A DNA stretch of 64,000 nt from Rhodoferax sp. (GCA_031291305.1 JARLJH010000063.1:81388-145387), one strand, 5' to 3'. Numbered from the stretch's first letter, positions 9,556 through 19,098 are shown. Program-made: numbers and translations. The notes: a model not told the origin generated them from the sequence alone.

Positions 9556-10815
9556 ATGCCAACACACGAAATAACAAACTGGAGTCTGGTGGCGATATTT
9601 GTTACGGTCTACTTGGGCATGATTTTGGGTGGTTTGCCGCGTCTGAAACTAGACCGCTCGGGCGTGGCGCTGATCGGGGCCATTGCGATCCTGGGCCTGG
9701 GGGCCATGCGCACCGAGCAGGCGGTCGGCGCCGTGGATTGGCCGACAGTGTTGCTGCTGTTTTCATTCATGGTTCTGTCGGCTCAGATGCACCTGAGCGG
9801 CTTCTATACCGCGGTGACTCGACTGATGACTACGCTGCCATTGACGCCCAACACTTTGCTGGGAGCCCTGATTGCGGTGGCGGCAGGCTTGTCAGCGGTG
9901 TTTTCCAACGACATAATTTGTCTGGCCCTGACCCCGATGGTGGCACAACTGTGTTTGCAGCGTGGGCTAAACCCCGTGCCATTTTTGCTGGGGCTGGCGT
10001 GCGCGGCCAACATTGGCTCGGCCGCCACACTGATCGGCAACCCGCAAAACATGTTGATTGGCACGGTGCTGCACTTGCCGTTTGGTGCTTACCTGCGTCA
10101 TTCTTTGCCACCGACAGCGCTTAGTTTGCTGGGGTTATGGGCCTGGCTGGTGTGGGGGCCAGGCACCGGCATGCGCCCCAAGCAAGCCAACGAACCGAAC
10201 CGGCTCAGAGAGTCCCCTCCTGCCCAGCCGCTGCCCGGCCCACCGTTTGATGCCTGGCAAACCAGCAAAGGCCTGCTGGTGGCAGGTGCGTTGATGGGGG
10301 TGTTTTTGTTCACTGACTTGCCACGTGAAGTGGCAGCGCTGGTGGGCGCCGCAGTCTTGTTGCTGAGCCGACGGCGGCACTCCTCCCATGTCATGGGACT
10401 AGTGGACTGGCCATTGCTGGTACTGTTTGTCGGCTTATTTGTGGTGAACCACGCCTTTGAATCGACTGGATTGGCGGCGCAGGCGGTGGCCTGGCTGGCA
10501 ACCCAGGGCGTGCATCTGGCCGACCCCGGCCCTCTGCTGGTCGCCAGCGTGGGCTTGTCCAACCTGGTTTCCAACGTGCCCGCAGTGATGCTGTTACTGC
10601 CACACCTGAAAGGCATGGAGTCAGGCCTGACGCTGGCGCTGGTCAGCACCTTCGCCGGTAACTTACTGCTGGTGGGGTCGATTGCCAACCTGATCGTGGT
10701 TGATCTGGCCCAAAGAAACGGCATCACCATCGACTGGCGGCTGCATGCCCGGGTCGGTGTCCCCGTCACGATATTGAGCTTGGGGGTGGTCTGGGTTTGG
10801 CTCCGCTGGCACTGA
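9556..10815 (+). CDS. SLC13/ArsB-NhaD-like membrane permease
   Basis: An approximately 419-residue polytopic inner-membrane protein with about 10-11 hydrophobic segments in two halves, joined by a cytoplasmic Pro/Arg-rich loop near residues 205-230. Each half holds a re-entrant-type signature: GLSAVFSNDIICLALTPMV and then GSAATLIGNPQNML in the first half, and LSNLVSNVPAVMLLLP in the second. These are typical of the ion-transporter superfamily (ArsB, NhaD, CitMHS, SLC13). The transported ion cannot be read from sequence. ATG at 9556 is chosen; a TTG at 9553 would add only one residue. It ends 85 nt before the molybdoenzyme gene on the same strand, hinting at a shared substrate. Hairpin GCATTC/GAATGC (9464-9483) lies upstream. 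Confidence 0.75.
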   Translation: MPTHEITNWSLVAIFVTVYLGMILGGLPRLKLDRSGVALIGAIAILGLGAMRTEQAVGAVDWPTVLLLFSFMVLSAQMHLSGFYTAVTRLMTTLPLTPNTLLGALIAVAAGLSAVFSNDIICLALTPMVAQLCLQRGLNPVPFLLGLACAANIGSAATLIGNPQNMLIGTVLHLPFGAYLRHSLPPTALSLLGLWAWLVWGPGTGMRPKQANEPNRLRESPPAQPLPGPPFDAWQTSKGLLVAGALMGVFLFTDLPREVAALVGAAVLLLSRRRHSSHVMGLVDWPLLVLFVGLFVVNHAFESTGLAAQAVAWLATQGVHLADPGPLLVASVGLSNLVSNVPAVMLLLPHLKGMESGLTLALVSTFAGNLLLVGSIANLIVVDLAQRNGITIDWRLHARVGVPVTILSLGVVWVWLRWH

Positions 10816-10900
10816 TTCCTCAAGATTGAGCGGTCACCGATGTGCTGTACAAGCCCACCCCACTGAACGTCAATCCCTCCTTTTTTCAACGGAACCTGCC

Positions 10901-13114
10901 ATGACCGAGGCCTCCCACCACCGCATTTGCCCCTTGTGTGAAGCCTGCTGCGGGCTTGAAATCACCGTCAAAGACGGCCGAGTCGCCCAGGTGCGCGGTG
11001 ACGCCCAAGACCCGTTCAGTCTGGGCTACATCTGCCCCAAGGCGGTGGCGCTGAAAGACCTGCACAACGACCCGGACCGGCTGCGCACCCCCCTCATCAA
11101 ACGCAACGGTCAGCATGTGGAGGTCACCTGGGACGAGGCGTTTGCCGAGATCGCCCGCCGTCTGCAGCCGCTGCAAGCCGAGCATAGTCGCCACGCTGTG
11201 GCGGTGGCAGTGGGCAACCCCACCGCGCACAAGTACGGCTTGATGACCTACTTTCCCAGACTGGCACGCGCCCTGGGCACACGCAACGTGTTCTCGGCCT
11301 CCAGCCTGGACCAGATACCCAAACAGCTCGCCTGCGGGCTGATGTTTGGTCACTGGATGACGGTGCCACTGCCTGACATCAGCCGCGCCCAACTGCTGAT
11401 CGTGCTGGGTGCCAACCCGCTGGCCAGCAATGGCAGCATGTGGACCGTGCCCGACTTCAAAGGCAAAGCCCGCGCCTTGCAGGCACGCGGGGGCCGCCTG
11501 GTGGTGATTGACCCGCGCCGCACCGAAACCGCCGCCGTGGCCGATGCCTACCACGCCATCCGCCCCGGTGCCGACGTGTTTTTGCTGGCCGCCATGGTCA
11601 ACACCTTGTTGGCCCAGGGCTGGGTGCGGCTTGGCGCGATTGAAGACTGGGTGCAAGGCGTGGCGGAGGTGCAGCAAGCCGTCGCGGCCTTCACCCCCTT
11701 GGCAGTGGCCGGGCGCGTTGGTATGACGGCACACACCATCGTGAGCCTGACGCGCGAGCTGGCGCACACCGAGCGCGCCGCGCTGTATGCCCGCATTGGC
11801 ACCTGCACCCAGAGCTTTGGCACCCTGGCCAGCTGGCTGGTGGAGGTGCTCAATGTGCTGACAGGCCACCTGGATACCCCCGGCGGCGTGATGTTTGCCA
11901 AGGCCCCGGCGTTTGCCAGCAACACCCTGGGCAAAGGCGGCAGCGGACGCGGCATTTCCACCGGTCGCCATCACGCGCGCGTGAGCGGCGCGCCCGAGGT
12001 GATGGGTGAACTGCCCATCACCTGCCTGGCCGAAGAGATTGAGACCTCCGGCACCGACCAGGTCCGCGCCCTGATCACCGCCGCCACCAACCCGGTGCTG
12101 TCCGCCCCCAACGGTCAGCGTCTGGCGCGGGCGCTGGCATCGCTGGACTTCATGGTCAGCATCGACATCTACCTGAACGAAACCACGCGCCACGCCGACG
12201 TGATTCTGCCGGGCCTGTCGCCGCTGCAAGACGACCACTATGACCTGAACTTTGCCCAACTGTCCTGGCGCAACAATGCCCGCTACAGCGCGCCGGTGCT
12301 GCCGCCGGATGAGCGCCCCGCCGAATGGCAAATTCTGCTCAAACTGGCGGCCATTGCCCAGGGGCAAGCGCCTGACGTGGATGTGAATGCACTTGATGAC
12401 GCGCAGTTCGAACAAGACCTGCAGCGCCTGTTTGGCCCTCACGCCAGCGCCGTGCAAGCGACCTGCCAGGGCCTGAGCGGCCCGCAACGCCTGCTGGAAG
12501 TCGCCTTGCGCAGCGGCCCCTACGGAGATGCGTTCGGCCAAAAGCCCGACGGCTTGACCCTGGCCAAAGTCATGGCAGCCAACGGCGGCCTGGATTTGGG
12601 TGAACTGCAACCGCGCATTCCTGAAGTGCTGCGCACACCCAGCGGCAAGGTCGAACTGGCCCCGCCGATGCTGCTGGCCGACATGGCCCGCGCCGCGGCG
12701 GACTTGGGGCAGCCGGTGCCCGAGCTGGTCGTCATTGGTCGGCGCGATCTGCGCAGCAATAACAGTTGGATGCACAACCTGCCAACGTTGGCCAAAGGGC
12801 CGTATCGCTGCACCGCGCTGGTTCACCCGACGGATGCCGCGCGGCTGAAACTGACTGACAGCGCGCTGGCGCAGATGCACAGCGAGGTGGGCAGTATTGA
12901 GGTACAGGTTGAAATCAGCGCCGACATGATGCCCGGCGTGGTCAGCCTGCCGCATGGCTGGGGTCATGACTTGCCCGGTGCGCGACTGAGCCTGGCGGCC
13001 CAGCGCCCTGGCGTCAATCTGAACGCGCTGCTGAGCGACCAGGCGCGCGACCCGCTGTCTGGCAATGCGGTGCTGAGCGGCGTGGCAATTCGCATGACAG
13101 CCTTGGGTGCTTGA
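10901..13114 (+). CDS. Cytoplasmic molybdopterin oxidoreductase with one [4Fe-4S] cluster
   Basis: A 737-residue member of the DMSO-reductase superfamily (BisC/formate-dehydrogenase-like). Residues 10-45 carry the [4Fe-4S] motif C-x2-C-x3-C-x27-C (Cys10, Cys13, Cys17, Cys45). Cofactor-binding blocks follow (LGANPLASNGSM, VVIDPRRTET, AATNPVLSAPNG, SIDIYLNETTRHADVILPG), and the C-terminal dinucleotide-binding domain (NSWMHNLP, LPHGWGHD). There is no Tat signal, so it works in the cytoplasm. No partner electron-transfer subunit is adjacent. Where relatives have the Mo ligand Cys, Sec or Ser, this protein reads NVFSASSLDQIPKQ, so the ligand is not obvious. ATG at 10901 is preferred over an upstream in-frame start at 10826, since the family begins just before the cluster motif. 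Substrate unknown. Confidence 0.85.
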   Translation: MTEASHHRICPLCEACCGLEITVKDGRVAQVRGDAQDPFSLGYICPKAVALKDLHNDPDRLRTPLIKRNGQHVEVTWDEAFAEIARRLQPLQAEHSRHAVAVAVGNPTAHKYGLMTYFPRLARALGTRNVFSASSLDQIPKQLACGLMFGHWMTVPLPDISRAQLLIVLGANPLASNGSMWTVPDFKGKARALQARGGRLVVIDPRRTETAAVADAYHAIRPGADVFLLAAMVNTLLAQGWVRLGAIEDWVQGVAEVQQAVAAFTPLAVAGRVGMTAHTIVSLTRELAHTERAALYARIGTCTQSFGTLASWLVEVLNVLTGHLDTPGGVMFAKAPAFASNTLGKGGSGRGISTGRHHARVSGAPEVMGELPITCLAEEIETSGTDQVRALITAATNPVLSAPNGQRLARALASLDFMVSIDIYLNETTRHADVILPGLSPLQDDHYDLNFAQLSWRNNARYSAPVLPPDERPAEWQILLKLAAIAQGQAPDVDVNALDDAQFEQDLQRLFGPHASAVQATCQGLSGPQRLLEVALRSGPYGDAFGQKPDGLTLAKVMAANGGLDLGELQPRIPEVLRTPSGKVELAPPMLLADMARAAADLGQPVPELVVIGRRDLRSNNSWMHNLPTLAKGPYRCTALVHPTDAARLKLTDSALAQMHSEVGSIEVQVEISADMMPGVVSLPHGWGHDLPGARLSLAAQRPGVNLNALLSDQARDPLSGNAVLSGVAIRMTALGA

Positions 13115-13551
13115 GATATCCCCTGAAGTTAGGTATATTTTCCGCCTCTAGCCCAGGTAGACACTTGGTATACAGCTCTTAATTGAATAGTGCTTGGCAA
13201 CCCTGCCCCGCTCTATTCCAGTTGCATTGCCACCTGGCTGCGCACGGACCTCTCGTGTCGCGGGGTTTGATCAGGAAATGACGCATCAGCGTTACGCCAA
13301 TCCGCTGGTCGGGACAACGTTTTTTGCGCTCTCCTTGAACAGAATCCCGCAGGTAAACGGACCTGCCGACCCAAATACCGCGAGCCCTCTCAAATCTGCA
13401 TGGCCTTGAGCTTGTCCACGATGCTGCCTAACTCTGTGCGCCAACGAACAGAACATCCTGCGATGTAGCGAGACACTGCAATGAGTTCACAAAAAACCAG
13501 GTTGCCGAAGCCAAACGGCGACACACCTTCAACTCCAAAAAGGACCATGTC
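13115..13551. other. 437-nt intergenic region before the transhydrogenase operon
   Basis: No supportable gene. It should contain the promoter of the eight-gene operon starting at 13552. A half-match to an FNR/ANR box (TTGAT at 13267) lacks the second half. The ribosome-binding sequence AAGGA lies 8 nt before the ATG at 13552. The short open frames here have no family resemblance. Confidence 0.5.
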
Positions 13552-14934
13552 ATGAGCTACCAAAGCATTAACCCCTACAACGGCAAAACTCTGAAAACTT
13601 TCGATCGACTGACTGACAACCAATTGGAAGTGAAGCTCGCAACGGCTGCGACCTGCTTCGAGACCTGGAAAAACAAAACCTATGCCGAGCGCACGGTCAT
13701 CGTTGCAAAGGCAGCTGCCCTTATGCACGCTCACGTCGACGACTTTGCCAAGCTGGCGACGCTGGAGATGGGCAAGCGCATTGATGAGGCGCGGGGCGAG
13801 GTGAATTTCAGCGGCAATATCCTCGACTATTACGCCAAGAACGCGGCAAGCTTTCTGGCGCCAGTAAAGTTAAATCCGGCACATGGTGAAGCGCACATGG
13901 AAAGCAGCCCGATTGGCATTGTTTTCTGCGTTGAGCCATGGAATTTTCCTTTCTACCAACTGGCGCGTGTCGCCGGTCCGCATTTGATGGCAGGCAATGT
14001 CATTGTGGTGAAGCACTCCAGCAACGTGCCGCAATGCGCGATGGCTTTTGAGAAACTTTGGATTGATGCGGGCGCGCCGGCAGGTCTGTATACCAATCTG
14101 TTCATTTCGCACGAGCAATCCAACCATGTCATTGATGATCCGCGCGTCAAGGGCGTGGCACTCACCGGCAGTGTCGAGGCTGGACGAAAGGTGGCAGCAC
14201 GGGCCGGGCAGACCCTCAAGCCTTCATCGATGGAACTCGGTGGCAGCGACGCCTTCATCGTGCTCGACGATGCCGACCTCGAGAAGACCATTCCGTGGGC
14301 CGTTTGGGGCCGCATGTACAACCAAGGTCAGACATGTTGTGCCTCCAAGCGCTTCATCGTCCTCGATTCCATCGCCGACAAATTCCTGGAAAAATTTCAG
14401 GCCGCACTCGCGCTACAACGGCCGGGCGACCCGATGGATGAAAAAACCACCAAGGGTCCGATGTCCCAGGAGGTTGCGTTGCTCGATTTATTGAAGCAGG
14501 TGGACGGTGCAGTGGCTCATGGTGCCAAGGTGTTGATGGGTGGCAAGCGCATCGAAAGACCCGGCTCATTCATGGAAACCACGATTCTTGCGGATGTCTC
14601 GCCGAAAAATCCGGCCTTCCGGCAGGAATTCTTTGGCCCGGTGGCCATGTTCTTCCGTGTCAAGAATGAGGATGAAGCGATTGCTCTGGCCAATGACTCC
14701 GATTTCGGTCTGGGTGGCTCTGTCTTTACCAAAGACCTTGAGCGAGGCAAGCGCGTGGCCAGTCGGGTGAACACCGGCATGATGTTCATCAACAACATCG
14801 ACTGGACGGATGCCGAGCTCCCCTTCGGCGGTGTCAAGGACTCGGGTTATGGTCGCGAACTGGGCGATATGGGCATCCAGCAGTTCGTCAACAAAAAGCT
14901 GGTTCGCGTCAATGCCATCGACGCGCCAGCGTGA
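13552..14934 (+). CDS. NAD(P)-dependent aldehyde dehydrogenase (succinate-semialdehyde type)
   Basis: A 460-residue aldehyde dehydrogenase close to the Sad/GabD2-like branch. Visible motifs are EPWNFPFYQ (Asn131), Lys154 in VVKHSS, Glu228 in SSMELGGSDAF and catalytic Cys262 in NQGQTCCASKRF. The Cys is doubled (C262-C263), common in this branch. It oxidises an aldehyde to its acid with NAD(P)+. Semialdehydes are the family's usual substrates, but as first gene of an operon with two alcohol dehydrogenases it may take the aldehydes they make. AAGGA sits 8 nt before the ATG. The next gene, pntA, begins 23 nt after its stop codon. Confidence 0.88.
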   Translation: MSYQSINPYNGKTLKTFDRLTDNQLEVKLATAATCFETWKNKTYAERTVIVAKAAALMHAHVDDFAKLATLEMGKRIDEARGEVNFSGNILDYYAKNAASFLAPVKLNPAHGEAHMESSPIGIVFCVEPWNFPFYQLARVAGPHLMAGNVIVVKHSSNVPQCAMAFEKLWIDAGAPAGLYTNLFISHEQSNHVIDDPRVKGVALTGSVEAGRKVAARAGQTLKPSSMELGGSDAFIVLDDADLEKTIPWAVWGRMYNQGQTCCASKRFIVLDSIADKFLEKFQAALALQRPGDPMDEKTTKGPMSQEVALLDLLKQVDGAVAHGAKVLMGGKRIERPGSFMETTILADVSPKNPAFRQEFFGPVAMFFRVKNEDEAIALANDSDFGLGGSVFTKDLERGKRVASRVNTGMMFINNIDWTDAELPFGGVKDSGYGRELGDMGIQQFVNKKLVRVNAIDAPA

Positions 14935-14957
14935 AACGCTGCAAAGCTTGACACGCC

Positions 14958-16142
14958 ATGTACGTCAATATCGCCGTCGTGAAGGAAACGCAGCCCCATG
15001 AACGGCGGGTTGCGCTGGTGCCCGACGTTGCCGCCAAGCTGATCAAATTGGGCGGCAAGCTGCACATGCAGTCGGGCGCAGGCGACGCCATCCAGCTGGC
15101 TGATGCTGCCTTCGCGGATGTCGTCTTCATGGACGACCGCCAGGAAATGGTGAAGGATGCCGATGTGGTTCTCGCCGTGCAGCCGCCAGCCTTGGAAGTG
15201 GTTGATGCGATGAAGGAAGGCGCGATTCTGATTTGCTTCATCTACGCGGGTAAGGAGCCGACCTTGGTGCAGCATTTGCTGGACCGCAAGATCACCTGCT
15301 TTGCGATGGAGCGTGTGCCGCGCATCACGCGGGCGCAGGCGATGGATGCCTTGTCCAGCCAGTCCGCCTTGGCGGGCTACTACGCTGTGCAACTCGGCGC
15401 GACCCATCTGACCCGCATCCTGCCCAAGATAACCACGGCAGCCGGTGCGATTGGCCCGGCCAAAGTGCTGGTCATGGGGCTCGGTGTGGCTGGTCTGGAA
15501 GCCATTGCCACGGCCCATCGTCTGGGCGCGGTTGTCGAGGGGTATGACGTGCGCCCGGAAACACAGGAGCAGGCCTTGTCGCTGGGAGCAAAGTTCGTCG
15601 ATACCGGCGTGGATGCCACCGGCAAGGGTGGTTATGCGCGCGAACTCAGTGCCGAAGAAAAGACCAAGGTGGCCGCCGTGCTGACCGAGCACATCCAGGC
15701 TGCCGATCTCATCATCACCACGGCAGCCATTCCGGGCAAGCCATCGCCCAAGCTCATCAGTCACGCGCAGGTTGCGGGCATGAAAGCCGGTGCCGTGATC
15801 GTGGACTTGTCGGCCGAGGGTGGCGGCAATTGCGAGGACACGCTACCGGGTGAAACGGCTCAGATCGGCCAGGTGACCATCGTCGCCCCACTGAACGTGC
15901 CGTCGCTGCTTGGTGAAGACGCCAGCGAGCTCTATGCCAAGAACCAGTACAACCTGCTGGCACTGATGATGAAGGACAACGTCATCGAGATCGACTGGAG
16001 TGACGAGGTTCTGGCGGGCACTGTCCTCACCCATGCCGGTAAAAACATGGCCGCTGCGAGCGACAAGGCAGCCAAGGACAAGGCCCCCGACAAATCGCCA
16101 CCGGCCAAATCGGCCCAATCCGCAACTGCAGCAGCGGCATGA
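14958..16142 (+). CDS. pntAA: Proton-translocating NAD(P) transhydrogenase, subunit alpha part 1
   Basis: NAD(H)-binding domain I of the membrane transhydrogenase that moves hydride between NADH and NADP+ coupled to proton entry. The 394-residue soluble chain has the alanine-dehydrogenase/PNT fold: RRVALVPDV at the N-terminus, the NAD Rossmann motif VLVMGLGVAGLEAIATA, and the mobile-loop region near YDVRPETQEQ. The last 30 residues are a Lys/Ala/Pro-rich tail (KDKAPDKSPPAK), probably the linker that reaches the membrane subunit. The split arrangement PntAA-PntAB-PntB is one of the known forms. It is 19 nt from the next gene and clearly co-transcribed. Confidence 0.95.
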   Translation: MYVNIAVVKETQPHERRVALVPDVAAKLIKLGGKLHMQSGAGDAIQLADAAFADVVFMDDRQEMVKDADVVLAVQPPALEVVDAMKEGAILICFIYAGKEPTLVQHLLDRKITCFAMERVPRITRAQAMDALSSQSALAGYYAVQLGATHLTRILPKITTAAGAIGPAKVLVMGLGVAGLEAIATAHRLGAVVEGYDVRPETQEQALSLGAKFVDTGVDATGKGGYARELSAEEKTKVAAVLTEHIQAADLIITTAAIPGKPSPKLISHAQVAGMKAGAVIVDLSAEGGGNCEDTLPGETAQIGQVTIVAPLNVPSLLGEDASELYAKNQYNLLALMMKDNVIEIDWSDEVLAGTVLTHAGKNMAAASDKAAKDKAPDKSPPAKSAQSATAAAA

Positions 16143-16161
16143 GCCGACCCAGGAGAACCCT

Positions 16162-16515
16162 ATGGAATTCCAGATCAGCATCAGCGGCTTTGTCGCCTTG
16201 TATATCTTCATGCTGGCCGCTTTCGCCGGTTGGGTGATCATCGGCGGCGTGCCGGCCATTCTGCACACGCCCTTGATGTCCGGCTCCAACTTTGTGCACG
16301 GCATCGTTGTGGTCGGCGGGATCTTTGCGCTGCTCAATGCGGTGACAGTACAGGAGCAGGTGATCGGCTTTTTCGCAGTGCTGTTTGGCGCGGGCAATGC
16401 TGCTGGCGGCTATGCCGTGACGGATCGCATGCTGGCCATGTTCCAGGTCAGCGCACCCCAGAAAAAACATGCACGAACCAGCCACGTGAAGGCTGTTCAC
16501 GCCAAGAAAGCTTGA
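16162..16515 (+). CDS. pntAB: Transhydrogenase subunit alpha part 2 (membrane)
   Basis: A 117-residue membrane subunit with three hydrophobic segments (GFVALYIFMLAAFAGWVII, FVHGIVVVGGIFALLNAV, VIGFFAVLFGAGNAAGGY) and a basic C-terminal tail rich in Lys and His. It supplies part of the proton channel with PntB. ATG at 16162 is preceded by AGGAG at 16151-16155. A longer in-frame reading from 16000 overlaps pntAA and has no membrane-protein character, so it is rejected. The Lys-rich tail is longer than I expect in small PntAB proteins. Confidence 0.93.
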   Translation: MEFQISISGFVALYIFMLAAFAGWVIIGGVPAILHTPLMSGSNFVHGIVVVGGIFALLNAVTVQEQVIGFFAVLFGAGNAAGGYAVTDRMLAMFQVSAPQKKHARTSHVKAVHAKKA

Positions 16516-16524
16516 GGCCCCGAC

Positions 16525-17976
16525 ATGTTGGCGATGATGTCTCAACTGACGATTGGCGTGGTCGACCTCGCGGCCGCCTTTCTCTTCCTGTACGGCCTCT
16601 TGCGCATGGCGTCGCCGGTGACGGCGCCGTCGGGGATTTTCGTGGCCGGGCTGGGCATGCTGGGTGCCATCGTTGCCAGCTTTCTGTACGCCTTCAGCGT
16701 CAACGCTGCGGCCCAACCCCATTTGCCAGTCAATACTGCGCTGGCACTGGTCGCCCTGGCTATCGGCGGCGGTGCCGCCTGGTGGAGCGGCAAGAAGGTA
16801 CCGCTGACAGCCATGCCGCAGATGGTGGCGCTGTACAACGGCATGGGTGGTGGTGCTGCCGGTGCCATTGCTGCCGTGCAACTGTTTGGCAACAAGGCGC
16901 CTGGCGCCACCGAACTGGTTGTGACCCTGATCGGGGCGCTGATTGGCGCCGTGTCGCTGTCGGGCTCGCTGATCGCTTGGGCCAAGCTCGATGGCGTTAT
17001 TAAGAAACCACTGCGGGTAGCGGGTCAACAAGCCATCAATGGCGTGGTCATGCTGATGACGCTCGTCGTCGGCGGCTATATCGTCTTTGCAACGCAAGGC
17101 GGAGCCGACCCGGTGATCACCTTGCCGGGATTGATCTACCTGTTCTTCGGTTGTGCGCTGGTCTTCGGCGTGCTGATGACGCTTCCCATCGGCGGCGCAG
17201 ACATGCCGGTGGTGATCTCGATCTACAACGCCTTTACCGGACTCGCGGTCGGTCTTGAAGGTTTTGTGCTGCAAAACCCGGCGCTGATGATTGCCGGGAT
17301 GGTGGTGGGTGCTGCCGGTCTGCTGCTGACTCTGCTGATGGCCAAAGCCATGAATCGTTCGGTGAGCAATGTTGTCTTCACCAACTTCGGTGCTGCCACC
17401 AAACACAAGCAAGGCGCCATCAAAGGCGAACTCAAACCGATGGCGCCCGGCGACGCTGGTATTGCCATGCGTTATGCCAGTTCGGTGATCATCGTTCCGG
17501 GCTACGGGCTGGCTGTCGCCCAGGGCCAGCAGAAGCTGTATGAGTTCGTCAAATTGCTGCAGGAGGGCGGCGTCGGCGTCAAGTTCGCGGTCCATCCGGT
17601 GGCCGGGCGCATGCCGGGGCAGATGGATGTGCTGCTGGCTGAAGCCGGTGTGCCCTACGACCTCATTTTCCAGCTCGAAGACATCAATGACGAGTTCAGT
17701 GACACCGACGTTGCACTCGTCATCGGTGCCAACGACGTGGTGAACCCTGCGGCACGCAGCGACAAATCGTCACCCATTTTCGGCATGCCCATCCTCAACG
17801 CCGACAAAGCCAAGAAGGTGTTTGTGGTCAAGCGAGGCGATGGCAAGGGCTATGCCGGCATCGTCAACGGTTTGTTTTACGGCGATAACTGCAACATGGT
17901 CTACGGCGATGCCCAGGCCGTGCTGATCAAGATGATTGAGGCGGTGCGGGGTTTGGGGTTACCTGCCGCGGCCTAA
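16525..17976 (+). CDS. pntB: NAD(P) transhydrogenase subunit beta
   Basis: A 483-residue beta subunit. The N-terminal two thirds has eight to nine membrane segments carrying most of the proton path; the C-terminal 180 residues form the NADP(H)-binding domain III. Key blocks are NGMGGGAAGAIAA, the domain III start SVIIVPGYGLAVAQ, KFAVHPVAGRMPGQMDVLLAEA, VIGANDVVNPAA and VVKRGDGKGYAG, all diagnostic of PntB. It starts 9 nt after pntAB and is followed 30 nt later by adhP. In vivo the enzyme usually makes NADPH from NADH using the proton gradient. Confidence 0.96.
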   Translation: MLAMMSQLTIGVVDLAAAFLFLYGLLRMASPVTAPSGIFVAGLGMLGAIVASFLYAFSVNAAAQPHLPVNTALALVALAIGGGAAWWSGKKVPLTAMPQMVALYNGMGGGAAGAIAAVQLFGNKAPGATELVVTLIGALIGAVSLSGSLIAWAKLDGVIKKPLRVAGQQAINGVVMLMTLVVGGYIVFATQGGADPVITLPGLIYLFFGCALVFGVLMTLPIGGADMPVVISIYNAFTGLAVGLEGFVLQNPALMIAGMVVGAAGLLLTLLMAKAMNRSVSNVVFTNFGAATKHKQGAIKGELKPMAPGDAGIAMRYASSVIIVPGYGLAVAQGQQKLYEFVKLLQEGGVGVKFAVHPVAGRMPGQMDVLLAEAGVPYDLIFQLEDINDEFSDTDVALVIGANDVVNPAARSDKSSPIFGMPILNADKAKKVFVVKRGDGKGYAGIVNGLFYGDNCNMVYGDAQAVLIKMIEAVRGLGLPAAA

Positions 17977-18006
17977 CTGTTTGAAATCCACTCAAAGGAA
18001 ACTGTC

Positions 18007-19041
18007 ATGACCAAGAAAATGAAAGTCGCCCAGGTCGAACAATTCGGCCAACCGCTGGTACTGAAGGAACTCGATATTCCAACGCCTGGCCCCGGCCAGA
18101 TTTTGGTCAAGACCGAAGCCTGCGGTGTCTGCCACACCGACCTGCATGCCGCTGGTGGCGACTGGCCGCTCAAGCCTGCACTGCCCTTCACGCCTGGTCA
18201 TGAGGGCATCGGCATCGTCACCGTACTGGGCACCGGTGTGACGGCGGTGAAGGTGGGCGACCGCGTAGGCGTGCCGTGGCTGTACTCGGCCTGCGGGCAT
18301 TGTGAGTTCTGCCTGGCGGCCCAGGAGCCGGTCTGCGCCGAGGCACAGTTCGGCGGCTACACGAAAAACGGTGGTTTTGCCGAATACATCGTCGCCGACC
18401 CGAATTATGTTGCGCACATCCCCGCCGGTTTGTCCGCAGTCGACGCCGCACCGTTGATCTGCGCTGGCATCACTTCTTATAAGGGCATCAAAGAGACCCA
18501 GGCTCGGCCGGGCGAATGGGTCGTGATCTCGGGCATTGGCGGGCTGGGGCATCTGGGCGTGCAATACGCCAAGGCCATGGGCCTGCATGTGTGCGCGGTG
18601 GACATCGACGATGCCAAGCTGGATCACGCCAAGCGCCTGGGTGCTGATGCCATGGTCAATGCCAAAAGCGGTGATCCGGTGGCCGCCGTGGTGAAGGCGA
18701 CGGGCGGCGGTGCGCACGGTGTGCTGATCACGGCACCCTCCTTGCCGGCTTTTGAGCAGGGCGTGTGCATGACGCGCAAGCACGGCACCTGCGTGCTGGT
18801 GGGCATTCCGCCCGGCGAATTTCCGACCCCGCTGTTTGACGTGGTGGCCAACTGCATCACCATCCGAGGCTCCTTTGTCGGCAATCGGCGCGATATGGCC
18901 GAGGCACTGGCCTTCGCGGCCGACGGCAAGGTCAAGGCCGATATCGAGTTGCAGCCGCTGTCGGCCATTAACACGGTCTTCGAGCGCCTAGCAAAAGGCG
19001 AGGTGCCATCGAGGGTTGTTCTTGATTTCTCCGGTAGTTGA
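18007..19041 (+). CDS. adhP: Zinc-dependent alcohol dehydrogenase (AdhP type)
   Basis: A 344-residue medium-chain dehydrogenase of the propanol-preferring AdhP group, oxidising primary alcohols such as ethanol or propanol with NAD+. Catalytic-zinc ligands are in ACGVCHTDLHA and PGHEGIG; the structural-zinc set is in CGHCEFCLAAQEPVC. The nucleotide-binding loop GIGGLGHLGVQYAKAMG is followed by AVDIDDAKL, whose Asp favours NAD over NADP. The start has AAAGGAAA upstream. Its place directly after pntB suggests that the NADH produced can be passed to NADP+ by the transhydrogenase. The downstream gap to the VIT gene is 57 nt, the largest inside this operon. Confidence 0.93.
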   Translation: MTKKMKVAQVEQFGQPLVLKELDIPTPGPGQILVKTEACGVCHTDLHAAGGDWPLKPALPFTPGHEGIGIVTVLGTGVTAVKVGDRVGVPWLYSACGHCEFCLAAQEPVCAEAQFGGYTKNGGFAEYIVADPNYVAHIPAGLSAVDAAPLICAGITSYKGIKETQARPGEWVVISGIGGLGHLGVQYAKAMGLHVCAVDIDDAKLDHAKRLGADAMVNAKSGDPVAAVVKATGGGAHGVLITAPSLPAFEQGVCMTRKHGTCVLVGIPPGEFPTPLFDVVANCITIRGSFVGNRRDMAEALAFAADGKVKADIELQPLSAINTVFERLAKGEVPSRVVLDFSGS

Positions 19042-19098
19042 AGCGACAAGCGCGCATTCCTGCTTGACCTTGAAATGCATGCTTAACTACATTCGGCC

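Noticed and set aside
9314-9577. Small Cys-rich open frame on the minus strand
   Set aside because: No ribosome-binding site or recognisable family, and it overlaps the start of the permease gene; not supportable as a gene.
10886-12967. 693-codon open frame on the minus strand opposite the molybdoenzyme gene
   Set aside because: Its product is rich in His, Gln and Gly with no domain likeness; it is an antisense shadow in GC-rich coding sequence. The same holds for long frames at 4026-5126, 30639-32093, 36960-38645 and 60829-62664.
13267-13280. FNR/ANR box upstream of the transhydrogenase operon
   Set aside because: Only the left half TTGAT is present; the right half is AAATG instead of ATCAA.
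19063-19091. Internal promoter TTGACC...CTACAT before the VIT gene
   Set aside because: The -10 box matches at only three of six positions; the 57-nt gap is compatible with read-through from adhP.
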